NCBI GenBank assembly: GCA_026874595.1
Contig: CM049319.1
Coordinates: 1,745,501 to 1,809,500, forward strand
Direction of reading: 5' to 3'
DNA length: 64,000 nt
Source: Sipunculus nudus
Lineage: Eukaryota; Annelida; Sipuncula; Golfingiida; Sipunculidae
In this document: positions 27,201 to 37,900 of the stretch, one piece after another
How the letters are laid out: each line of letters starts with the position of its first letter
How positions within the stretch are numbered: the stretch's first letter is position 1
Notes under the pieces: model-generated
What the model was told of the DNA's origin: nothing
Seen by the model: the letters and a program-made list of their open reading frames with translations, nothing else
Databases searched by the model: none
Made by a program: the position numbers and the translations under genes

Positions 27201-30200
27201 ATCATCTGTGACAGATGACCCAAAGAATGACAGTCAGCAATTATACGTCACAATTCATCAATATGAAATACTACAATGGCCATATACAGCAATCCACATA
27301 TAGAAACTACAGTCCTGTAGCACTACCTGTACTAGGCCCCGTGATACATCAATAGTGATAAGCTAGAGCATCACAGGGGAAATTGTCAATTCCAACATAC
27401 TGGTCCTAAACCTGTCAGACCCTAATAATCCTTGGGAACAAACTGTTACCTGTCTTTTTTGGCAGTAACAATGAAATCTCTCACAATACATGGTGTATAT
27501 ATCACAATAATTTGCACATGATTCAGTGATCCACAATACTGTACAATCGGTTTATCCAAGCTTAGAATCTATGCCAGTGTTCTTCGAAAATATAAGCAGT
27601 ATTCCTTTCATTTATTTATATCTAAACCATTAATTTTTAATAATTCAATGTTCACCATGATACATACTGCCAAAACACTTATATTTAGGTAGTGTCAAAT
27701 AGCAATTCTGACACTGTTTAACTCATTTCTGACCATGACACATCATCTCACATGACTTTTAGAGCCGAGTGACTAGAATGAAATTTTTCTTGTTGTAGTG
27801 GTACATGTACACGTTACATCTAAATGATATTCATGAATATTTTCACTTGCATCTTATTTGTCCAAGCTGCCTTGTCTGATGTGGATTTCTTTTTTTCATT
27901 GCAATGTTTCCTATGCAATGTGGACTAAAAGGTCTGTCTGGGGTACAAGTTTATGATGACTGCATGATGTACCTATACTTATTGTTATCAGTGCTTGGTT
28001 ATCAGATTTATCAATAATCATATCAGTTATTACAGCTGCAGCAATCAATATACATATTGATATACTGAAAAACATGCCAGGCATATTATGCTTTAGCTGC
28101 TGAGAAAATCTGCAAACCTGCCCTCAACCAGATACGTCACTGAAACCTAAAAGACAGCTATTCAACTACCCTTTCTATATAGAATTTGTGTTATTTCTGG
28201 CTTACTCTCCGTACATATTCATTAAATTTATGTAATACCTTTTCAGAAAGGTACTTATAACACCTCTGCGTGATGTAGGAACTTGTTTCTATATATACAA
28301 GCTGTTAGTAAACACAGCAATGTTGACAAACAAAAAAACTATGTGACCTGAGGTGGTTGGTTGCATACACACAGAAGTTAAAAGGTCACTAGCTGCAGAA
28401 CACACTCTGCAAACATCTGGTTTGTCTGATTTCCAGATGTCCTTGTTGAATACATTTGGATTATTTTTGTGGGTAGCAGCGGTACCCTGATGTTGTAAAA
28501 AGCTAAATACAAACAAAATGAAAAGTTTGTGTCCAACCTGATCAGCATTTTCTGGTCTATTTTCTATAAAATGTTCAAGGGATTATAATTAGTTTATACA
28601 TATTAGATACCTGAATAAGCCCCTTTAAGAAATTATTTATTTTTCTAATATAAGGACTAGCTATAAATGGAAGCATCTTGACCTCTGACACAAGGTCACG
28701 ACCTCTGACATAAGGTCACCATGAAATATGACAAATGCCAGTATAATCTTAAGATGATCTTGTTACCATGGAAACATATTGTCATTTTTTAAAAACTAAC
28801 AAAAATGACAGGTGAACAATAGTAATAAGAGCCTTTGAATTTCTTTCATCTGATAAAACCATGAAATATTCTATACCCCTGGCATTTATAAAAGTTCTCT
28901 GTACTTCCCTTTTAAAAATGGTAAAAAATTGTCCATTCTAATATCAAAGCAGGAACATTATTAATAATGAAACCAAGCGCATCAAACTTCGTGCCCCTTG
29001 AGAACTTACTGTTCCCAGGAAATCCATCAAAAGGAAAGGGAGAGGTTAAATTCCAAATATATACGTTTCACATTGCATTAATAATGAATCACAACACGTC
29101 TGGTTATATTTCTTCGGGGACTACCGTGCGATTTTTCACTTGATGAAAAACAGCAATAAAGAGATACATAAATCCAGCAAGAATTGATCCATGGCACGAA
29201 AGCACATGCTATCATTACTGCAAAGTCCCAATGTGTTTTTAACAGGAAGGCAATGAGCTGAGGTACTGGGCTCTGACATTAAAACTTCCAGGTTAAAGAA
29301 AGTTTTATAAATCAGCTGAGACTTTTTTTAAATGAAAGGTCCATAGCCTGTGGTGGCACTGTCTGTTGAATGTGGTTGAAGGTAATCTTATGATATGAAT
29401 GATATGTTATTATTAAGCCTTCTGCATTTCTGGTTTTTATATGCACTGGGCCTTGGACTGTCAAGAAGTCATAACCTTGTGCTAAGATATTGGAGTGAAT
29501 ATCTGTTGTTCCACCAACATTTTGCTATTTTGCTTTTGAGGTACTATACTCTGTTCCACCATTTTGAGACCACCTGTTATTTGGGGATAGTTTTCTTAAA
29601 AGTTTTTATTTTTCAATAACTTCCAAGAAAACTACACATGGAGGTAACCACATAATATATGGCAATTATGAAATTTGCAATAAATAAATATTTCCACTTC
29701 ACAGTGACCTGGCAGATCATATGTATCCCTGCATGATTAGATGTATCCCTGCATGAGTAGACATCTTTGTTTCAGCTGGGTTATATATATTTTTTGAGTG
29801 TTTACATGATATCCTCCAATCAGCAGCTGTCAACTGAGGCTGTTTTTGCATACATGTGACCAATGACCTTGACCACTGTAAGTGGGTCCAATATGTTATA
29901 AGGTGTATAGACTATAAATTCTCATATTTTTAAATAATTCTGTTTCTTAAATAAGGAGTAAGGTAGGTATTTACTTACCTTGTTGAAAATAGGGTCCATT
30001 AATCCTCTAACTTTTTTTTTAACACTATCATGTTTTCTCCTAGTTTTATATATCATCTGATAGTTCTTGCAAAAAAAAAGAACATAAGACAGGTTACAAA
30101 AATCAATATTCTCCCAGCATCTACCTGTAAAGACATGAGAGAGCCTGCAATTAAGGCAGGATTTCATGTCAAGGAAGTCTACTTCACTTTATTGAAGTTT

Positions 30201-31912
30201 TTTACATGAACATAATCACAGCCACTTAGTACTTACATGTCTAATGTCAATTATGTGTCCTTCTAGAGTGACAAGAATGGAATGTAACAAAACCATTTAA
30301 GTGTAGGGCTAGATCTTTTGAGTGGAAAAATTACTGAAGAATAGAGAATATAAGATTTATGAAATGTTAGTAACAGTTGATCAACTACATAACCACTGAA
30401 ATTTAATCAATACCTCGTGGTGTGTCGGAAATGGTGCTGATATATGGAAGTTTTTAGTTACTCCTACATTTATCTAAAGATGACAAAAGAGAAACCTTTT
30501 TAACTGTGATGCCCTCCATACAAAACTACATGATATGTCACCATTAATGTTAACAGCTTCAGGTAACAGTAAGGACTCATGCTACAATTTGATGAAAACA
30601 TCACAAAAGCCACTCTCACTATATATGATAGTATAATCATGGAGCTCGCTTGAAGTCAATTTACCATCTAAAATTCCCTCTAGACCTCAATTAAATTATT
30701 CTTCTGGCTTTGTTAATGGCTTTTTGAGAGTTTGCTGGGATACATGTTGTTTCTTCTTTAACTGGCTACAACCTTATGCCTTTCTTGTTTAGATGGAGTG
30801 GGTTACAGTCTGATCAACAATTTTCTTCCAAGATGGAAATCACCCATAGTACATTATAACCACGTACAGCCAGAGCAGATGGAAATCATCCATAGTACAT
30901 TATAACCATGTGCAGCCAGAGCAGATGGAAATCACCCATAGTACGTCATAACCATGTGCAGCCAGAGCAGATGGAAATCACCCATAGTACATCATAACCA
31001 TGAGCAGCCAGAGCAGATGGATATCACCCATAGTACATCATAACCATGTGCAGCCAGAGCAGATGGAAATCACCCATAGTACATCATAACAACGTGCAAC
31101 CCGAGCAGATGGAAATCACCCATAGTACATCCATAACCATGTGCAGCCAGAGCAGATGGAAATCACCCATAGTACATCATAACCATGTGCAGCCAGAGCA
31201 GATGGAAATCACCCATAGTACATCCATAACCATGTGCAGCCAGAGCAGATGGAAATCACCCATAGTACATCATAACCATGTGCAGCCAGAGCTGATGGAA
31301 ATCACCCATAGAACATCATAACCACGTGCAGCCAGAGCAGATGGAAATCACCCATAGTACATCATAACAATGTGCAGCCAAAGCAGATGGAAATCACCCA
31401 TAGTATTTCCATAACCATGTGCAGCCAGAGCAGATGGAAATCACCCATAGTACATCTATAACCATGCCCAGCCAGATCAGATGGAAATCACCCATAGTAT
31501 ATCCATAACCACGCCCAGCCAGATCAGATGGAAATCACCCATTTTATACAAATAAAGACATTTTACATGTGTAACTTTCACAACTATTGTGTGATTGATG
31601 GCCCTTTCAATGCCAATTTGTAATACATAGACCAAGTCATTTTGCAATTTCTTCAGTGGCAAATGCTGCAAATCATTAATTTTGGCTGTTTTACAGTAAA
31701 ACACTATACATATTAAGAATTTGCAAATTCAACTAATTTAATTATCTTTTAATACATATTTGCTTGATCTTTATTCTTATTCATTCTGACAATAATTTAT
31801 TGGTAAAATTTCTATAAAATATATTCAGTACATGAAGTGGAAGAAAAACGTTTGTCTCAATATCACAATGTTCCATATCATGCTCCTTGGAACATAGAGA
31901 GACAAGACTGCT

Positions 31913-31948
<36 letters not shown>

Positions 31949-34900
31949 AATATAAATACCTAAGACAATTGCTGATCCACTAAGAAAGAAGACAAGAAAA
32001 GGATATTGGATGCTAAATCATTTTTATGTCTGTAGATGAATTAGTTTGTGAAAACTAGACTTTAATAATAATAGGTTGAAATCATTAAACAATTCAGTAG
32101 TCAGAGATAACACACATATATTTCACGCATGGCATACGTAAACCCCTACATAATGTAATGTGTCAATGCTGGCAGAAGACCAGAGAAACCCAACAACTTT
32201 ACTGAAAAATATATATAAACATAGAGCTCATGATAAATCATTATAAAGCAATGTCATATCACCTCAGGGAAAAAATTCAATTTTCAACAAGTGTTCACAA
32301 ACTTTTCTACTGAGCCACTTGGGACCACCAAAAAGACCATTTTGTCTGAACTTCAAAGTACACTAAGTCAGATTATCAGGTGTTTTCATGCCAGGCTGTG
32401 CATGCCTAGAATACACAGCGGTTCCTAAAAGATATATCCTCCTGCAAATCCACCTAGGTGTCAGCACAGAGTACTCGACATATTTTACACAGATAAGCCT
32501 GTCTGATTCTGAATACACTCAGGTGTTCGGGGCCTCCCTGAATGTGGTCCCGGGGAAACCACAAGGACAACCAGTCATTTCTATAGCCTCCTGAAAGCTT
32601 GTAAATATTTTGTATATTTTTTTTTACTTAACCAAGTTCCTTGCCATCAGGTGTCATCATGGGGCACTGTAGATGTTTTACACAGATCAGCTTGTTGTTG
32701 GACCATCGTGAATGTAGTGCATACAGAAAGCTGTATGTCTTGTCAGCTGGGCTTAGAGATTAAGTATGCTTGTATACAATTATTGCCATCACCAGGAGGG
32801 TATATGTTCATCCCCATTTGTTTGTGTGTTTGTGCATGTGACTGTGAGTTTGTGTGTTTGTTCACAACATAACTCACGCAGCCAAGAACAGAATCTCATG
32901 TAGTTTTCAGGACATTTTAGGAGTGGGCTGATGAAGAATAGATTATATTTGGTATGGATCTGGTACATGATCTGGATTCAGGAACGTCAACAAAGAATAT
33001 TCACAAATGTACAGTCAACTAATCATGCACAAATGAACCTTGGAACATTGGCTGAATATGTGAATGCAAACACAATAAGGACCTGTAACATTGGTGGAGG
33101 CTTGCATTCCTTAGAATGCAGATTTCTAGTTTTGTCTACATTTTCTTAATAAGTTACAGTGCCACTAGGTGTCAGTACAGAGCCATGTAACATTTTCATA
33201 ATTAACACAGCATATCTAGTTTGATTCTGAAAGTGTCAAGCTGTTGGGGATCTTAAAGATTGTGGTCCTCTGAAAACCACAAGGACTATAGTGGTACCAT
33301 CTACAACCACCATGCTGACTGCTCTTAATTTTTGTCATTTTTCTGTGAGACCTGTAATTCCTTGAAGGAAGCATTACCCCACTACACATTTCACATAATA
33401 TTTAGATAGGAAGTGCATGATTTTAACTGACTTTTATTTGGAAAGTCAAAAGGAAAAGTTGTAACATCTGTGAATGCTGCCATCCTAATATGAAATTAAA
33501 TGTTTTTTTCTTTGATCAAATCAGTAACCACTTTTTTGTTGATGTATTTACAAGAAAGTAAGGCTAAAGAGACATATATTCAATATTTAATCAGACATTT
33601 GAAATTATGTACAGGGGCTTTAAATGTATAATCCATGATCTGGTTATAAAAATTCCATAGATTCTACACCAGCAATTTGCTCTGTTCTTCAGTAATAACA
33701 ATAAATGTAAAAGACATAAAATAACCACTGAAGCCATATTTTCTTGTGTTATAGTTTCATGTGTATATAATATATTTCAATTAAACTATTGTTGTTGAGC
33801 TGATTGCAGTTAACAGATAATTTGTTCTATGTTGGCATAGCTCCCTTGACTTTGTGGATGGATAACTACATCTTGGTCAGCATCTGTAAGCTGACCTAAT
33901 GCTGACTATACTGATACTTTACAAACTTCTAAATCCAAGGAATCTGACAGACATCTAGACAGTAAATACAGCACATGTTTACCATGCTAGTAAACTAACA
34001 AAGCAAGCAAGGCCTCCAAACCAGGTGTCAAGGAGAACAAGGTTCAGGACAATGTACACGGACAGTAAGTGATCCACCTTGTTCACTCCTGGATTGTACA
34101 ATTCGAATGGGCTTGTCTGCCTTTGATGAGTTAGTTACAGTTCACTTTTTCTTTTGTATTACAAACAAAAATATCCTTTTTAACATTTGGGTACCTCTAA
34201 GATTTATCACAGAAGGTATACGACACCAGCTTTATTAGTCATTCCAAAATTCTTCAACCAAACTGGTATGGTTAAGACTTGTAGTGTTACGGTACACTTC
34301 AGTTTATATCAACATACAGAATGCACAATGTGTCTGATTCCATGGTAACATATGTCTGATTCCATGGCAACAAGTGTCTGATTACATGGTAACACATATC
34401 TGAAACCATGAAAACAAGTATCTGACTCCATGGTCATGGGAACATGCACTTGAAACCAATCCTTTTACATGCCAACTTTATTGAAGGGTTCATCATGAAA
34501 CTCAACATGCATTACTACAACAGCATTCTATAAGCCATAAACCTCTCAGTACAACTGGAGAGCATGTCATTGTCAGTGAAAGACCCTTTCATGCTGTAAA
34601 CTATATTATTTATGTACTTATCCTGCTAGTAATCAATATACAGCTAGTAGCTGTCAGCATTCAAACTGTAAAACATATGGTAATACAAAATATTACAATG
34701 TGGGTTTAAAAAGAAGAATCTTTGTTCTCACTGTGAAGTCAATCAACTACGCTTCAAGAAATACAAGTTAAATAGATTCCAGATAGTTTTTCAAGCTCCA
34801 CATCATTTTACAATACAAGATTACAATAGAGGCAAAAAAAGAGTCTGATTTTTTTGGGTCCAAAATGAAATGCTTGGTCAGCAAGGGTTCAAGAAATGAA

Positions 34901-37900
34901 ACTTTAATATTTTCTGGGTTGTTTTTCAAACTCCACAGCATTTTGCAATACAAGATTACAATTGAAGAGAGAAATAGAAGGAAGACTTTTTGTACCTATA
35001 CAAATGCCAACTTAGCAAGGCTTCAGGACATAAAATTTCAATATTATCCAGATAGTTTTTCAAACTCCTAAACATATGGCAATACAAGATTACAATAGAA
35101 GCAAAATATGAGAAGGCTGATTTTTTTGTGAATAGTGAAATGTCGAGTCAAGAAATACAATTTTAATTGCATCCACAATACCAGTCCATACCACAGGAGT
35201 GTGTGTCTTGTGAAAATAACAATGGCTTTATGTAACCTCTTTTTAATTGATTAATAGATTAATAATTAATTAAGCATGTCCTTTAGCAAGCCTCCCCTCA
35301 CTAGGACTGATGCCTGGCCTGGCTGAATGCTGGATCAGCTTTTTTGTGCCTGTGAATGGTTTTCATGACATTTCCTTCAAAGCAGTGCTTCAAATATTTG
35401 CCAGCACTTCTGTGTCAATAGTTACAGGGTGAATTTACAGCCAAGCAACTTAACGTTTTAATAAACCGAAAACAAAACTGTCATGACTCAGGCAGACATG
35501 CATGACACTGAATAATTTACAACATTGTCAAATTTTGCGATGGTGTCTTTGGCCAGACAACACAGCTCATGCCACGCTTGTCAGTTCCGTTATTTGCTAC
35601 TCTTTCAGAATTTGCTTTTTGTCAATATAATCTGATAATTGCACTAAGCTCCAAAGCACGAGTAATATCTTTTATGAAGCATCTGGTTCCCCATGTCATC
35701 TCCAACCAAGCTTCAAGGCAATATTTCTTTAGTGTTTTTATGGTACAGATTTCCTCAAGACAATGGCACAAATACTGAAAGAACTTTAACTACACAAGAT
35801 TTCACAACTAAAGGCAGGACAATGAATACAGAATTAGAATTAAAACATTATGTTAAAGCCATAAAATTTGCCTCAGGACTTTTATGGTAATTAAGTAAAT
35901 GGCACCAATTTCCTAGAAATATTGAGACAAACATAAAGAGAATTGAAACTACACGGGCAACTGACAGCAGAACCATTGTCCCAGATTAGAAGGTAATTAT
36001 GAAGCCATGAAACATGCTGGATGGTATATGGCACCGATTTCCTTGAAATACGAGGCGACTGAATTATTAGTACTGTAACTACATTAGTTTTAACAGCCAA
36101 AAGCAGAATGATAAATACTGCATGAAGCGTTACCTTTCATAAAACTGTCCTGGTAATTAAAAGTTTACTGTATGTATATATTGCTTGTAACGGGAAGGCA
36201 GACATTAAATCGAAAGTGCTGTAAATATACAGGATTTCAAGACTAATAAGGTTAAATGATGAACACTTATTTAAAGCATAGCTTTTAGGCCATAGAGCCA
36301 TGCAATCTATGAATTTTAATGTTACATGTCATGTATTAAAGCTTTCACTTGTTCAAAGATGGCTGCTAACTGTGAAGAGAATATATGGTGTTAGGGTACA
36401 GGTTTCTCCTGATTTTATTATTTCAAGACAAAATGTTTTCAAGCATGTTTCCACAATCAAAAAGTCTGAACAATTACAGAAGCTGCAGAATTACTTAATG
36501 AAGTTCCCTGCCCTTCCCTTTTATAGCAACAGATTTCACTTAACTTTTGATGTGCTGAGCTATTCCTTTTGATGGAAAAAATATTTCCTTTTTAAAGAAT
36601 AGGCCAAAGATGGTCCATTGGGGCACTATCTACTGAATAAGAATGATGACAACAAAGATATATTAATAAGAATGATATATTCCTGATTTCAGGTTCTATT
36701 ATGCAGAGAACCGAAATGATTGAGAAGTCACAACCTGTCAATATGGTTTTAGAGTGAATCTCTGAGGTTCATTCAATATTTCACCTTTACACCACTGAGG
36801 CACCTGCGGGGTTCAAACTCTGAACCATCCACTACATTGTCCAATGCCTAGTCCTACATAGTCCAACAAAAGGTCTTTGTCTTTAAGTTTCAATATCTTT
36901 CATAATTTCTTAAGTTTTTTTCTCATTCCTAAGGTGTCAATCACTATGTTCACTAGCCATTTTTGTCTGTGCCATTTTCTTAATCATATGTCAATTTTTC
37001 ACCCTTTCATTACACCACAATGACCAAGCATTTATTTAACAGGTTTCCCTTACCTGTAGTGTTTATCATACCTTTACTCTGACATTATTCTGATTACAAA
37101 TCTCAAGTTACTCACCCTAGACATTGAGCCCTATCCTTGTAGCATGAGGACACCTCACCTTTATTAGCCTCCACAGATAAGATAGGCATGTACCCCTCAG
37201 GTAAGTGTGACATCATATGATGTTATCATGATAAGGTAAGCACCTGGTCAAGTGTTCTTACCTGTTAAATCACTATGTAAATACTATATATCATACCTGG
37301 ACAATAAATATATAAGCTATATCACATGTATATGGGCATTACAAGCAAATCCAATTTTATCTGATGATTATAACTGAAGTAAACCAAAATCACATATCCT
37401 ACCAAAGTCTTAATTAACATAGAATATTATTACTATGATACAAGCCCATTATTTTACACCTATTATTAAAGATAATTCTGTTTCTATCATTTTGATATAG
37501 ATTAATTTCTATCATTATTTGGCAATTTTGCCTTTGTGTATACTGAGTTAAATTAGTAATTATAATAATGAAAATATTCTAGTCTTTTTTCTCCTCCTTA
37601 TATTAAACATTTAAAATAATAATTTCTAATTGTTCTACGTTTTCTTTTTAATATAAGCATACACACTATTTGTCCATAGATCAAACAAGCCTTTTTCAAG
37701 TTTAATAAAGAATATCAACTTTACGTTTTATATTTGCTCATATATTTCTGTTCCAGGATCAAATACATGTAAGAACAGTGTAAGATATCAGTCTACCTAG
37801 CAGGGTCACATGGCAACAGATCTATACTTCTACATGTAACTATTAATGTTCCCTGTATTTCGATGATTAATGGACGATGTAGGATTTTTAACACTTCACA

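Noticed and set aside
31046-31321. 91-codon plus-strand repetitive frame
   Set aside because: It is part of the 46-bp minisatellite.
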